A stretch of DNA of 59,091 nucleotides from the NCBI RefSeq assembly GCF_001436045.1, contig NZ_AZER01000005.1, forward strand, positions 1 through 59,091, read 5' to 3'. Made by a program: the position numbers and the translations under genes. Positions 45,711 through 55,008 of the stretch are shown here, in pieces (the stretch's first letter is position 1; each line of letters starts with the position of its first letter). This stretch comes from Limosilactobacillus frumenti DSM 13145 (GTDB taxonomy: Bacteria; Bacillota; Bacilli; Lactobacillales; Lactobacillaceae). The notes below the pieces were generated by a model. That model was given only the letters and a program-made list of their open reading frames with translations, searched no databases and had not been told where the DNA came from.

Positions 45711-45860
45711 AAAAGAAAAACAGCTATTACTTGAGGACGTAATAGCTGCTGAAATATGAAGATATTGGGGAGAATCTTCAAAATATTATTTTTGGTTACT
45801 ATTGGGAGGAGTAATTGAAAAATAATAGGTTTCATTCTGTAGCAAGCTTCCTTGCTACAA
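45711..45860 (-). ncRNA. candidate sRNA or lplA attenuator with CU-rich loops
   Basis: Minus-strand RNA, 5' to 3': a 9-bp hairpin (45838-45859), a 10-bp plus 5-bp hairpin (45784-45827) with loop TCCTCCCAATA, a 7-bp hairpin (45757-45780) with loop TCTCCCCAAT, and a 10-bp terminator stem (45721-45748) with loop GTCCTCAA and tail TTTTTCTTTT. A TATAAA box lies at 45866-45861. The three downstream loops are all complementary to Shine-Dalgarno sequences. No protein reading frame covers it. It may be an independent sRNA, or the leader of lplA (start 90 bases beyond the terminator). Confidence 0.55.
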
Positions 45861-46003
45861 TTTATATACTAACAGGAGAATGTGAAGAAAGTGTGACCAT
45901 CCTATTAAAAATGTTTTCTGTCCGTCAACCAAATTGCGGCTGCCTTAGTGCTTAGATATGGTAGTATATTACTTGAATATAAAGATGAAAGGAAGCAGAC
46001 AAC

Positions 46004-47422
46004 ATGCTAACGATCTACAATACATTGACTCGCAAGCAAGAAGAATTTAAACCATTACATCCAGGGGTAGTTAACATGTATGTCTGTGGACCGACTGTCT
46101 ACAACTATATCCACATCGGTAATGCCCGCAGCGCAATCGCTTTTGATACTGTGCGCCGGTACCTGGAGTTTAAGGGGTACAAGGTTAATTATGTTTCTAA
46201 CTTTACTGATGTTGATGACAAAATGATAAAGGCTGCCCATGAACAAGGAATCACGGTTCCGCAACTGGCTGATAAATATATCAAGGCTTTTATGGAAGAT
46301 ACTAAGGCAATTAATATCGAACCAGCAACTCTCCATCCCCGTGCTACCGAAAACATTCCTGATATTATTAAATTTATTCAGGGACTGGTTGATAAGGGAT
46401 ATGCTTACGCTAAAGATGGGGATGTTTATTATCGTGCCCGTAAGTTCAAACACTACGGCCAGTTGTCCGGCCAATCTATTGACGACCTAGAAGTTGGTGC
46501 TAGTCAACACGTGAGCGCTGACGAGGTTGATAAGAAGGAAGATCCAATGGATTTTGCCCTCTGGAAGGCGGCTAAACCTGGTGAGATTAACTGGGATTCA
46601 CCATGGGGAAAAGGTCGCCCTGGTTGGCATATTGAGTGCTCGGTCATGTCAACTAAATACCTGGCAAAGACCATCGATATTCATGCTGGTGGTCAAGACC
46701 TAGAGTTCCCACACCATGAAAACGAAATTGCCCAGAGTGAAGCGGAGACCGGTCAAAAGTTTGTCCGTTATTGGATGCACAATGGCTTTGTAACGATTGG
46801 TAAGGATAACGAGAAGATGAGTAAGTCTCTTCACAATTTCATTACCGTCCATGACATTATTAAAAAGGTTGATCCACAAGTGCTGCGGTTCTTTATGGCA
46901 ACTACCCAGTACCGGCGGCCAATTCAATATAGCCAGGATAACCTCGTTGATGCGCAGAATAATTTGGAACATATTCAAACGGCTTTCGATAATTTGGAAT
47001 ACCGGCGGCAAGATGCCGTAGCAGGTAATGATCAAACCGTTGAAGATCATCTCGATGACTTTAAGCAGCAGTTTATTAAAGCGATGGATGATGATATTAA
47101 CGTTCAGAACGGTATCACCGTTGTTTACGAACTCGTCAAGTATGCGAACGTTTATGCACAGTCATCTAAGGTCCACGAAGGTGCAATCGTGGCAATTCAA
47201 AAAGAATTACAAACCCTTCTCAGTATTTTTGGCATTGATTTAAAGGCGAGCGGGTCTCAAAAATTGGATGATCAACGTGTCCAAGCATTGATCGATGAAC
47301 GGAATCAAGCACGGCAAGATAAGAACTTTGCTCGAGCAGACGAAATTCGTGACCAGCTTAAGACAGAGGGAATCATCTTAGAAGACACGCCACAAGGAAC
47401 GCGTTTCAAGCGAACTAAGTAA
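46004..47422 (+). CDS. cysS: cysteinyl-tRNA synthetase
   Basis: The 472-residue class I synthetase charges tRNA-Cys. The zinc-binding [19 protein letters not shown] (26-44) contains the HIGN signature and [14 protein letters not shown] contains KMSKS. AAAGGAAG precedes the ATG. No T-box is seen upstream, unlike many Firmicute cysS genes. It starts a cysS-mrnC-rlmB operon. Confidence 0.97.
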   Translation: MLTIYNTLTRKQEEFKPLHPGVVNMYVCGPTVYNYIHIGNARSAIAFDTVRRYLEFKGYKVNYVSNFTDVDDKMIKAAHEQGITVPQLADKYIKAFMEDTKAINIEPATLHPRATENIPDIIKFIQGLVDKGYAYAKDGDVYYRARKFKHYGQLSGQSIDDLEVGASQHVSADEVDKKEDPMDFALWKAAKPGEINWDSPWGKGRPGWHIECSVMSTKYLAKTIDIHAGGQDLEFPHHENEIAQSEAETGQKFVRYWMHNGFVTIGKDNEKMSKSLHNFITVHDIIKKVDPQVLRFFMATTQYRRPIQYSQDNLVDAQNNLEHIQTAFDNLEYRRQDAVAGNDQTVEDHLDDFKQQFIKAMDDDINVQNGITVVYELVKYANVYAQSSKVHEGAIVAIQKELQTLLSIFGIDLKASGSQKLDDQRVQALIDERNQARQDKNFARADEIRDQLKTEGIILEDTPQGTRFKRTK

Positions 47423-47436
47423 ATGGAAGGAATAGA

Positions 47437-47850
47437 ATGGAAAAAGTAGATTATCAGCAAGTAAATGGTATTGCCCTCGCTTACCTGGGGGATGCAGTAT
47501 ACGAAGTCTTCATTCGGCAACACTTATTAAGTCGTGGCCTGACCAAGCCTACCAAGCTACAACGATTAGCAACCCATTATGTTTCGGCAAAGGCCCAAGC
47601 GGCCCTTATTGATTTAATGAAGCAGGACGAATTGTTAACCGATAAGGAATGGCAATACTTTAAGCGCGGGCGGAATGCTAATAGTCATACCCATGCTAAG
47701 CATACTTCAGTTTTGACTTACCGCATTTCAACGGGCTTTGAAGCGATGATGGGATACCTGCAATTGTCAGGACAACAAGACCGTTTGGCAGAATTAGCTG
47801 AGTGGTGTATTCAACAAGTGGAAGCGGGGCGGACAAAGCATGAACAATGA
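47437..47850 (+). CDS. mrnC: Mini-ribonuclease 3
   Basis: The 137-residue protein is a bare RNase III catalytic domain that matures 23S rRNA ends. It has [18 protein letters not shown] (10-27), with the conserved Asp, and ending [14 protein letters not shown] typical of MrnC. It overlaps rlmB by 11 bases, in the order conserved in Firmicutes. Confidence 0.95.
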   Translation: MEKVDYQQVNGIALAYLGDAVYEVFIRQHLLSRGLTKPTKLQRLATHYVSAKAQAALIDLMKQDELLTDKEWQYFKRGRNANSHTHAKHTSVLTYRISTGFEAMMGYLQLSGQQDRLAELAEWCIQQVEAGRTKHEQ

Positions 47851-48592
47851 ACATAGTGATTTTATCATTGGTCGTCATCCAGCAGTGATGGCACTGAAGT
47901 CAGACCAAGAAATTAATAAAGTTTTCATTCAAGCTGGTCTAAAATCGGATGCCATTGCGGAAATTATAAAATTGGCAAAGGAAAAACGTCTAGTGATTTC
48001 CAACGTGCCAAAGACTAAGCTAGATCAAATGACTGACCACCAAAACCACCAGGGGGTTGCTTTGGCAGTGGCGGCATATCAATATGCGACCATTGATGAC
48101 CTTTTTGCCAATGCTGAACGTCAAGGGGAAGATCCGTTTTTCCTCATTTTGGATGAACTAGAAGATCCCCATAATCTCGGCTCAATTATTCGGACAGCCG
48201 ATGCTGCTGGTGTTCACGGAATTATTATTCCACGACGGCGGGCGGTTGGACTAACCTCAGTAGTGGCTAAGACATCAACGGGGGCTCTCGAACATGTCCC
48301 CGTGGCCCGGGTAACCAACCTGGTGCAAACCGCTAAGGAACTTCAAGATCGTGGCGTTTGGCTGTTTGGTACTGATATGAAAGGCAAGGACTACCGGCAA
48401 TGGGACGCTCACGGAGCAGTGGCCCTAGTGATTGGTAATGAGGGAAAGGGAATTTCATCCTTATTAAAGAAAACATGTGATGAAATGCTGACGATCCCAA
48501 TGATTGGCCACGTTCAAAGTTTGAACGCCAGTGTTGCAGCGGGATTGTTAATCTACCAAGGCTTTAATTCTCGTCACCCATTAACCGATTAG
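47840..48592 (+). CDS. rlmB: 23S rRNA 2'-O-methyltransferase RlmB (SpoU family)
   Basis: The 250-residue protein has an N-terminal RNA-binding part and a C-terminal SPOUT domain with [30 protein letters not shown] and the [19 protein letters not shown] knot motif. It methylates a guanosine of 23S rRNA (G2251 in E. coli). The ATG lies in the mrnC end. A terminator (48631-48664) follows. Confidence 0.93.
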   Translation: MNNEHSDFIIGRHPAVMALKSDQEINKVFIQAGLKSDAIAEIIKLAKEKRLVISNVPKTKLDQMTDHQNHQGVALAVAAYQYATIDDLFANAERQGEDPFFLILDELEDPHNLGSIIRTADAAGVHGIIIPRRRAVGLTSVVAKTSTGALEHVPVARVTNLVQTAKELQDRGVWLFGTDMKGKDYRQWDAHGAVALVIGNEGKGISSLLKKTCDEMLTIPMIGHVQSLNASVAAGLLIYQGFNSRHPLTD

Positions 48593-48630
48593 TTGTTAAG
48601 AAAATTCATCAACAACGTGATACTTTTAAC

Positions 48631-48666
48631 AAAGGGACCACTCTTTTTTTGGAGTGGTCTCTTTCT
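48631..48666 (+). terminator. terminator of cysS operon
   Basis: AAAGGGACCACTC pairs with GAGTGGTCTCTTT, T-rich tail. Confidence 0.85.
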
Positions 48667-48724
48667 TTAAAACCTTGTATTACCAACACTTTACTATGCT
48701 TAGTGTTCTTAGAAGGTCGATAAT

Positions 48725-48756
48725 GTTCGATTATAACGTTCGATCTGAAGTTCACT
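48725..48756 (+). repeat. short direct repeats upstream of sigma gene
   Basis: GTTCGAT occurs at 48725-48731 and 48738-48744, with a third imperfect GTTCACT at 48750-48756, a period of about 12-13 bases. They lie upstream of the likely promoter of the sigma factor gene (TACTAT near 48801) and may be a binding site. Confidence 0.4.
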
Positions 48757-48815
48757 AGATCACAAAAATATGATCTTGGAAAGCCAGTAATTTGCTAAAG
48801 TACTATATGGCGACA

Positions 48816-48960
48816 GTCACCAAAATTTGTCTCATCATTTTGATTGGGCCCAGGATGCGACAAATTTTCCTGACGGTGAGAAAGGAGAGCTCACCGTACG
48901 GGCAATCACCTGCTATTGAAAATGTGTCGGTAGCTGTGCGATTGCGATAACTGCAATCAG
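48816..48960 (+). promoter_or_regulatory. folded 5' leader of the sigma factor gene
   Basis: Three strong hairpins lie between the likely promoter and the gene: GTCACCAAAATTTGTC with GACAAATTTTCCTGAC (48816-48874), ACGGTGAG with CTCACCGT (48873-48897; the loop holds AAAGGAGAG), and GATTGC with GCAATC (about 48941-48959). The first two overlap by two bases, so they compete slightly. A post-transcriptional switch is possible, not shown. Confidence 0.45.
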
Positions 48961-49004
48961 AGGGGTGTGTCGGAGCCAAATCTAAGGAGAAAGGTGGTTT
49001 AGCG

Positions 49005-49598
49005 ATGAAATTCGTTGAACCAAAAACACCAACGGATCACCAAGATCTGTTGATCGTCCAAAGATTGTTGCTTCAAGCACAATTGGGAGATGAAGAGAGC
49101 TTTACTAAGTTGTTTGTCAGATATGAACCATTAATTAGAAAGGTCTGGCGTCAACATTATGGAGCAGAGATTGAATATGCGGATTGGAAGCAAGAAGCGT
49201 TTATTATTCTATTTAGGGTCTTGGAGATGTATCCACAATTAGACTGCCATCAGTTTGGGAGCTATTATAAACGCAGCTTGATCCACCGGCATTTAGACCT
49301 ATGCCGGAATCGTCAAGCCAATAAGCGTATTCCGCAGAATTCATTGTTTGACTTAAGCGATTATTTAGAAGAGCTAGCAATTCATACCGCAAATGATACA
49401 GTCGAAGAGATTAGCTATTGCCATTTTTGTTTGCAAGAATTGATTCGGGCTAGTTCATCATTTGAACGTGAAGTATTGATGTTACTGAATAGTGGCCAGA
49501 CTACGGATCAAGTTAGCACACAATTAAACTGTAGCCGTCGCAAGGTGGAGTCAGCAGTCAATCGTTTGCGTCTTAAAACACTTCAAATCATGGATTAA
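49005..49598 (+). CDS. sigH: SigH/ComX-like sigma-70 family factor
   Basis: This 197-residue sigma factor has a region 2 (IEYADWKQEAFIILFRVLEMY, 66-86) and a region 4 helix-turn-helix at the C-terminus (TTDQVSTQLNCSRRKVESAV). Its place just before rpmG-secE-nusG is that of sigH in Bacillus, and lactobacillar homologues are related to the competence factor ComX. AAGGAGAAAGGTGG precedes the ATG. The long folded leader suggests controlled expression. A terminator follows at 49611-49645. Confidence 0.87.
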   Translation: MKFVEPKTPTDHQDLLIVQRLLLQAQLGDEESFTKLFVRYEPLIRKVWRQHYGAEIEYADWKQEAFIILFRVLEMYPQLDCHQFGSYYKRSLIHRHLDLCRNRQANKRIPQNSLFDLSDYLEELAIHTANDTVEEISYCHFCLQELIRASSSFEREVLMLLNSGQTTDQVSTQLNCSRRKVESAVNRLRLKTLQIMD

Positions 49599-49610
49599 AA
49601 TAGTTTCAAG

Positions 49611-49645
49611 GCAAAAATAGTCAAGCGACCGTTTTTGCTTTTTTT
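49611..49645 (+). terminator. terminator of sigma gene
   Basis: GCAAAAA pairs with TTTTTGC (49632-49638), followed by a T-run. Confidence 0.7.
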
Positions 49646-49686
49646 GTGCGTTCATGCTAATCTATCATGTGTGTGGAGGTGATTGT

Positions 49687-49836
49687 ATGTCCCAAAAGAA
49701 AGTTGCATTGGAATGTACGAAGTGCGGTGCGCATAATTACACGATTACCGCTAATCCTCAACGTCAAGAACGATTAGAAATTAAAAAGTTTTGTAAACAC
49801 TGTGGCGGGTACACTCTTCACCGAGAAACCCGTTAG
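49687..49836 (+). CDS. rpmG: 50S ribosomal protein L33
   Basis: The 49-residue protein has two CxxC knuckles, CTKCGAHNY and [15 protein letters not shown], so it is a zinc-containing L33 paralogue. The ATG follows GGAGGTGA. It begins the rpmG-secE-nusG series. Confidence 0.93.
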   Translation: MSQKKVALECTKCGAHNYTITANPQRQERLEIKKFCKHCGGYTLHRETR

Positions 49837-49850
49837 GCTTGGAGGAAATT

Positions 49851-50027
49851 ATGCATCTGTTCCGTTTTATTAAAAGCGTTAATCATGAAATGCATTTAGT
49901 AGTATGGCCAACTGCCCGCGAAAATAGACGGGATACTACGATTGTTATTTCACTGACGATCTTCTTCGTCTTATTCTTTGCATTATTTGACTGGATTATT
50001 CAAATGCTAATGAAGTTGTTTGTCTAA
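49851..50027 (+). CDS. secE: preprotein translocase subunit SecE
   Basis: The 58-residue membrane protein has the basic N-terminal segment with VVWPTARENRRDT and a single membrane helix (about 30-50), the normal short SecE of Firmicutes. It joins SecY and SecG in the translocon. GGAGG precedes the ATG. Confidence 0.93.
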   Translation: MHLFRFIKSVNHEMHLVVWPTARENRRDTTIVISLTIFFVLFFALFDWIIQMLMKLFV

Positions 50028-50141
50028 CTAGTAGTCAAATAGAAAACGATTTGTTATACTATCACTGATGAGCTTCGTGGATTACGCGAGCTTTTTTATT
50101 TTGGCAAAATTTTGATCGATTTGAATTAAGGAGGATTCATC

Positions 50142-50687
50142 GTGGAATCAAATGAAAAGCGCTGGTATGTGCTGCACACATATTCTGGCTATGAAAACCG
50201 GGTTAAGAGTAACTTGGAATCACGAGCACAGTCAATGGGAATGCAAGACTACATCTTCCAAGTAGTTGTTCCCGAAGAAGAAGTTCGCCAGGTTAAGGAT
50301 GGTCAAGCAAAGGACATCGTTGAAAAGACTTTCCCTGGTTATGTGCTGGTTCAAATGGTAATGACCGACCAATCCTGGTACATTGCCCGGAACACCCCCG
50401 GCGTTACTGGTTTCTTAGGTTCCCACGGTGGTGGTTCTAAGCCAACACCACTTCTTCCTGAGGAAGTAGATCGGATCATGAAGCGGATGGGAGTTAAGAC
50501 CGTTCAACATGATATCAACGTTAATGTTGGAGACAGTGTTAAGGTTATTGCTGGACCATTCGCTAACTTAACTGGTAAAGTGACCGAAGTTGACCACGAA
50601 AAGATGAAACTGAAGGTCAATGTTGAAATGTTTGGTCGGGAGACATCGGCTGAACTCGGCTTCGATCAAATTGACACGGTTGAATAA
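50142..50687 (+). CDS. nusG: transcription termination/antitermination factor NusG
   Basis: The 181-residue protein has the NGN domain starting WYVLHTYSGYENRVK (8-22) and a C-terminal KOW domain (VGDSVKVIAGPFANLTGKVTEV). It binds RNA polymerase. The start is GTG after AAGGAGGA. A small hairpin with T-run (50069-50097) separates it from secE, with a TATACT box at 50055-50060. Confidence 0.95.
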   Translation: MESNEKRWYVLHTYSGYENRVKSNLESRAQSMGMQDYIFQVVVPEEEVRQVKDGQAKDIVEKTFPGYVLVQMVMTDQSWYIARNTPGVTGFLGSHGGGSKPTPLLPEEVDRIMKRMGVKTVQHDINVNVGDSVKVIAGPFANLTGKVTEVDHEKMKLKVNVEMFGRETSAELGFDQIDTVE

Positions 50688-50761
50688 GCCGCTTCATCAA
50701 CTTCACCCTTGAAAATCAGGGAAGAGTATGGTATTTTATTTGGGTATGCTATTCACATACT

Positions 50762-50797
50762 GTGGGAGAGGTAAATTTACTGCCTCATCATGACCAC
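50762..50797 (+). promoter_or_regulatory. L1-binding-type leader motif before rplK
   Basis: GTGGGAG (50762-50768) and GACCAC (50792-50797) flank a stem, the same pattern as upstream of rplA. L1 is known to autoregulate by binding its mRNA leader. Confidence 0.5.
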
Positions 50798-50823
50798 AAC
50801 ACGGACTAAGGAGGTTTTGTCTC

Positions 50824-51249
50824 GTGGCAAAGAAAGTAGCTAACGTTGTCAAGTTGCAAATTCCTGCGGGTGCTGCTACACCAGCTCCACCAGTAGGTCC
50901 TGCACTTGGTCAAGCAGGTATTAACATTATGGGCTTCACTAAGGAATTTAACGCTCGGACTGCAGACCAAAAGGGTATGTTGATTCCAGTTGTTATTACC
51001 GTTTATGAAGACCGTTCATTCGACTTCATTACTAAGACGCCGCCTGCTGCTGTCTTACTGAAGAAGGCCGCTGGTGTTGAACATGGTTCCGGTGAACCTA
51101 ACACTAACAAGGTTGCTTCTGTAACCAAGGCACAAGTTAAGGAAATCGCCGAAACTAAGATGCAAGATCTAAACGCTGCTGATGTTGAAGCAGCAATGCG
51201 CATGATCGAAGGTACTGCACGGAGCATGGGCTTCACTGTTGAAGACTAA
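50824..51249 (+). CDS. rplK: 50S ribosomal protein L11
   Basis: The 141-residue protein is canonical L11, with [21 protein letters not shown] near the N-terminus and the RNA-binding C-terminal half ending RSMGFTVED. It starts at GTG after AAGGAGG. A promoter (TTGAAA 50709, TATTTT 50732) lies upstream. Confidence 0.97.
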   Translation: MAKKVANVVKLQIPAGAATPAPPVGPALGQAGINIMGFTKEFNARTADQKGMLIPVVITVYEDRSFDFITKTPPAAVLLKKAAGVEHGSGEPNTNKVASVTKAQVKEIAETKMQDLNAADVEAAMRMIEGTARSMGFTVED

Positions 51250-51294
51250 TTGCTAACTGGCAGACCGGATATACTATCAAAGTAGTATGTCCCC

Positions 51295-51322
51295 GTGGGA
51301 GGTATTAACTCCGTTAGACCAC
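51295..51322 (+). promoter_or_regulatory. L1-binding-type leader motif before rplA
   Basis: GTGGGAGG and GTTAGACCAC form a short stem-internal-loop structure just before the rplA RBS, as for L1 autoregulatory sites. It shares GTGGGAG...GACCAC with the sequence ahead of rplK. Confidence 0.6.
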
Positions 51323-51345
51323 ATTTGCAAGGAGGAAAACACAAG

Positions 51346-52038
51346 ATGGCTAAAAATCGTGGTAAGAAATACCAAGATGCGCTTAAAAAGGTTGACAGCA
51401 AGAAGCAATATGCTGTGAACGACGCAGTTCAATTAGTAAAAGATATTGATTTCGCTAACTTTGACTCAACTGTTGAAGTTGCATTTAAGTTAAACGTTGA
51501 CACCAAGCAAGCTGATCAACAATTACGTGGTGCTGTAGTTCTGCCAAACGGAACTGGTAAGAAGCAAACTGTTATTGTTTTTGCTAAGGGTGAAAACGCA
51601 AAGGCTGCTCAAGAAGCAGGTGCCGACTTTGTTGGTGACACTGACTTGGCAGAAAAGATTCAAGATGGCTGGTTAGACTTTGATGTTGCCATTGCCACTC
51701 CTGACATGATGCCAGTTGTTGGTCGTTTGGGTCGTATTCTTGGACCTAAGGGCTTAATGCCAAACCCTAAGACTGGTACTGTTACGATGGACGTTGCAAA
51801 GGCTGTTTCCGATGCTAAGTCTGGTCAAGTAACTTACCGGACTGACCGGGATGGTAACGTTGCCGTGCCATTTGGTAAGGTATCATTCGACACTGATAAG
51901 TTAGTTGAAAACTTGAAGACTATTGAAGATATCGTTGTTAAGTCCCGTCCAGCTTCTGTTCGTGGTACTTACGTTCAACATGCTTCAATTGCTTCTACTT
52001 TCGGACCAAGTGTTACTCTTGATTTGGAAAGCTTCTAA
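51346..52038 (+). CDS. rplA: 50S ribosomal protein L1
   Basis: The 230-residue protein has the family motif [19 protein letters not shown] and the N-terminal [11 protein letters not shown]. It is the primary 23S-binding protein of the L1 stalk and a translational repressor. The ATG after AAGGAGG is chosen; a longer frame runs through the leader. Terminator 52061-52096. Confidence 0.97.
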   Translation: MAKNRGKKYQDALKKVDSKKQYAVNDAVQLVKDIDFANFDSTVEVAFKLNVDTKQADQQLRGAVVLPNGTGKKQTVIVFAKGENAKAAQEAGADFVGDTDLAEKIQDGWLDFDVAIATPDMMPVVGRLGRILGPKGLMPNPKTGTVTMDVAKAVSDAKSGQVTYRTDRDGNVAVPFGKVSFDTDKLVENLKTIEDIVVKSRPASVRGTYVQHASIASTFGPSVTLDLESF

Positions 52039-52060
52039 GCAACTAAATCTTAATTATAAA

Positions 52061-52096
52061 AATCCAGGATCTTTTGATAAGGTCCTGGATTTTTTG
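52061..52096 (+). terminator. terminator of rplKA
   Basis: AATCCAGGA pairs with TCCTGGATT, followed by TTTTT. Confidence 0.85.
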
Positions 52097-52107
52097 GTTT
52101 AAAAATA

Positions 52108-52149
52108 AAGAGACCCTCATGTTTCCTGAAGGAATTACGAGGATCTCAG
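52108..52149 (-). terminator. terminator of the APC permease gene
   Basis: On the minus strand GAGATCCTCG pairs with the GAGGGTCTC arm, then T-rich sequence. Confidence 0.6.
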
Positions 52150-52160
52150 TATTAATTACT

Positions 52161-53597
52161 TTATTTTAATTTCATTTCCGTAAGTGGAACCAGGTGTGAA
52201 TGACAAATCCATTTGTATCCCAGATATACGATGATAAAGAGGGGGACACTCATGTAAGTGATGAGAATGTTCGACCAATCAAGCTTAATAAAAGCATCAA
52301 TATTTTGACCAGCAATAACAAGGACACAGAGAATGAATGCAAAAATTGGGCCAAACGGGAATAATCCAGCGTGGTAATTGAGTTCATCCAGTATGTGACC
52401 TTGTTTAATAAATCCGCGTCGGAAGCGGTAGTGGGCAATGGCAATGCCGAGCCATTCCATAAACCCTCCTAAACTGGATGCGGAAATAAGATAGTTATAA
52501 ACATTTGGACCAATAAACTGGAGTGCCCAGAGAGCCAAGCTTAGAAATGACATGGCTAAGAAACTAATAATTGGGACACCACGATGGTTGATTCGGCGGA
52601 GCCGTTTCCATAGGAAGCCATCCATCGATTGTGAGTAGGTAATTCTGGTAATGGCGTACAGCCATGAGTTGGCAGATGAGAGTACCGCAATTAAGATAAC
52701 AAAATTCATGATACCGGCGGCATATCGCAAGCCGGCATACTGAAAAATGAGGGTAAACGGACTCTTGATGATATCGGTAACATCTGAACTCAGCAGGTTC
52801 TTATTAGTATAAGGAAGAATACATGCAATTACGAAAATTGTACAGATATAAAATAGCAGAATGCGCCAAAAGGTCGCATGAATTGCCGTGGGGACACTAT
52901 GTTTTGGATCAGCTGATTCACCCGCAGCAATGCCGACCATTTCGGTGCCCTGGAATGAGAACCCAGAAACAACGAATGCTGAGATGATACCTGGGACTCC
53001 ATGGACAAACGGTGCCTGTTTGTAGGTGAAGTTCTTAAGGCCAATCGCTGAATGCCCACCAAGCCAGCCTAAGATGACGGCAATGCCGACGATAACAAAA
53101 ATAATGACAGCAGCAACTTTTAAGAGTGCTAACCAAAATTCCGTTTCACCATATGTCCGGACTGAAAAATAGTTGATGGTAAAAATAATGATAAATGCTA
53201 CAATACTAAAAATCCACGACGGAACGTGTGGAAACCAAAAGTTCATCACGATTCCAACTGTTGATAATTCGAGGGCCACCGTAATTGCGCCACAGAACCA
53301 ATAATTCCAACCCATCGCAAAGCCAAGGGCCGGGTCGACATAGCGGGTAGCATATTCGGTAAACGAACCGCTCCGGGGATTATAGGTAGCCATTTCAGCA
53401 AGACTAGTCATGAGAAAGTACACCATAATTCCCATAATAAAGTAAGCAATTAAACTACCACCAGGTCCAGCGGTAGTAATAGCGGAACCGGATGCAATGA
53501 AAAGCCCGGTTCCAATTGTGCCACCTAACGCAATCATTGATAGGTGACGGGTTTGTAAAGTGTGGTGAATATGACCATTTGATTGATCAGTGTTCAT
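52161..53597 (-). CDS. APC family amino acid permease, LysP-like
   Basis: This 478-residue protein has 12 membrane helices, beginning with RHLSMIALGGTIGTGLFIASG (about 15-35), the substrate and sodium-site helix of APC permeases. It resembles the lysine/basic amino acid permeases, but the specificity is not certain. The ATG is behind GGAAGG. It lies opposite to and between rplKA and rplJL, breaking the usual ribosomal cluster. Confidence 0.87.
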   Translation of the reverse strand: MNTDQSNGHIHHTLQTRHLSMIALGGTIGTGLFIASGSAITTAGPGGSLIAYFIMGIMVYFLMTSLAEMATYNPRSGSFTEYATRYVDPALGFAMGWNYWFCGAITVALELSTVGIVMNFWFPHVPSWIFSIVAFIIIFTINYFSVRTYGETEFWLALLKVAAVIIFVIVGIAVILGWLGGHSAIGLKNFTYKQAPFVHGVPGIISAFVVSGFSFQGTEMVGIAAGESADPKHSVPTAIHATFWRILLFYICTIFVIACILPYTNKNLLSSDVTDIIKSPFTLIFQYAGLRYAAGIMNFVILIAVLSSANSWLYAITRITYSQSMDGFLWKRLRRINHRGVPIISFLAMSFLSLALWALQFIGPNVYNYLISASSLGGFMEWLGIAIAHYRFRRGFIKQGHILDELNYHAGLFPFGPIFAFILCVLVIAGQNIDAFIKLDWSNILITYMSVPLFIIVYLGYKWICHSHLVPLTEMKLK

Positions 53598-53796
53598 TTC
53601 AACCCTTCCTTCCATTGACAATGCTTACTATTTTATAGTATTTTGCTGGCTAAGTTAAATAAAATGAATATTTGATTCACAATCGAATGGTCATTATTTT
53701 GAGTATCCTTAACTTAATGTAATTAGGAATAATAATGATGATAGGCCTTTACAAGAATGGATGGCTTATGGTAAACTATCAAAGTTGATTAAATAT

Positions 53797-53900
53797 GACT
53801 CTGCCTAAGACTCAGGTGGCGAAAGCCTTAATCCAATGCCTGCCGAGGAAGAAATGAAAGTTCCTTCTCTATGTCTGCGGTCATAGGGATTTTTTTATAA
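53797..53900 (+). ncRNA. ribosomal protein L10 leader
   Basis: The conserved pattern GACTC...CAGGTGGCGAAAGCCTTAATCC, CTGCCGAGG and the final CTATGTCTGCGGTCATAG with T-run is the L10 leader of Firmicutes. L10(L12)4 binds it to attenuate rplJL transcription. Confidence 0.93.
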
Positions 53901-53935
53901 ATCCAATCAAACAACATTGCAGGAGGTGAAAATTC

Positions 53936-54439
53936 ATGAGTGAAGCAGCTATTGCTAAGAAGGCAGAAATCGTTAAGCAAACTGTTGATTTGATTAACGC
54001 TGCTGAATCAGCTATTGTTGTTGATTATCGTGGCTTAACTGTTGCCGAAGTAACTGACTTACGTAAGCAACTCCGTGATGCCGGTGTTCAAATGTCCGTT
54101 ATCAAGAACAAGATTCTTGACCGGGCCGTTGAAGGTACTGACTACGAAGACTTGAAGAGCACTTTTGTTGGCCCAACCGCTGTTGCCTTCTCAAACGAAG
54201 ACCCAATTGCTCCAGCAAAGATCTTGAAGAAGTTCGCTGATGACCACGACGCTCTTGAAATCAAGGGTGGCTTCATCGAAAAGGAAATCAAGTCTCTCGA
54301 TGAAATCAACGTATACGCTACTATGCCAAGTCGCGAAGATCTGTTGTCAATGCTTGCATCTGCACTGCAAGATCCAATGCGGAAGATTGCACGTGCTGTC
54401 AAGGCAGTTGCCGACAAGGGCGAAGACGAAGCCGCATAA
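53936..54439 (+). CDS. rplJ: 50S ribosomal protein L10
   Basis: The 167-residue stalk base protein has [22 protein letters not shown] (about 24-45), KNKILDRA and the C-terminal helix that binds L7/L12 dimers. AGGAGGTG precedes the ATG. Regulated by the L10 leader upstream; rplL follows after 62 bases. Confidence 0.96.
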   Translation: MSEAAIAKKAEIVKQTVDLINAAESAIVVDYRGLTVAEVTDLRKQLRDAGVQMSVIKNKILDRAVEGTDYEDLKSTFVGPTAVAFSNEDPIAPAKILKKFADDHDALEIKGGFIEKEIKSLDEINVYATMPSREDLLSMLASALQDPMRKIARAVKAVADKGEDEAA

Positions 54440-54501
54440 TAGTAGTATTACCATTTACTATCAATACAAAATTAATTACCTAAATATTGGAGGAAATAAA
54501 C

Positions 54502-54867
54502 ATGGCTTTTGATAAGGACGCTATCATTGCTTCATTAAAGGAAGCATCAATCTCTGACCTTAACGACTTGGTTAAGGCTATTGAAGACGAATTTGACGTT
54601 TCTGCTGCTGCTCCAGTTGCAGCTGCAGGTGCTGCTGGTGGCGACGCTGCTGCTAAGGACAGCTTCACTGTTGAATTAACTGAAGCTGGTTCTGCTAAGG
54701 TTAAGGTTATCAAGGCTGTTAAGGACATCACTGGTGTTGGCCTTAAGGATGCTAAGGACCTTGTTGACGGTGCTCCTTCCACTATCAAGGAAGACGTTAA
54801 GGAAGACGAAGCTAACGACATCAAGGAAAAGCTTGAAGCCGCTGGTGCTACTGTTACCCTTAAGTAG
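54502..54867 (+). CDS. rplL: 50S ribosomal protein L7/L12
   Basis: The 121-residue protein has the N-terminal dimerisation helix, the Ala-rich hinge ([17 protein letters not shown], about 38-54) and the C-terminal domain with [20 protein letters not shown]. The ATG after GGAGG is chosen over an upstream in-frame ATG. A terminator is at 54883-54916. Confidence 0.97.
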   Translation: MAFDKDAIIASLKEASISDLNDLVKAIEDEFDVSAAAPVAAAGAAGGDAAAKDSFTVELTEAGSAKVKVIKAVKDITGVGLKDAKDLVDGAPSTIKEDVKEDEANDIKEKLEAAGATVTLK

Positions 54868-54882
54868 TCATAAATTATACCC

Positions 54883-54916
54883 AAATGGTTACCTTTTGAG
54901 GTGGCCATTTTTTATT
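54883..54916 (+). terminator. terminator of rplJL
   Basis: AAATGGTTACC pairs with GGTGGCCATTT, T-run follows. Confidence 0.8.
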
Positions 54917-55008
54917 TTTAAAAATAAGTTATTTGGTGATTTTATTGAAAACGTCTACAATAAAAATAGACACATTTTTACTAAGTGCTTAAAAAGGAGA
55001 TAATTTGA

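Noticed and set aside
45721-45748. Terminator for a plus-strand gene
   Set aside because: The plus strand has no T-run after the stem and no plus-strand gene ends there; the T-run is on the minus strand.
54480-54908. 142-codon minus-strand frame over rplL
   Set aside because: It is an antisense shadow created by the Ala-rich codons of L7/L12.
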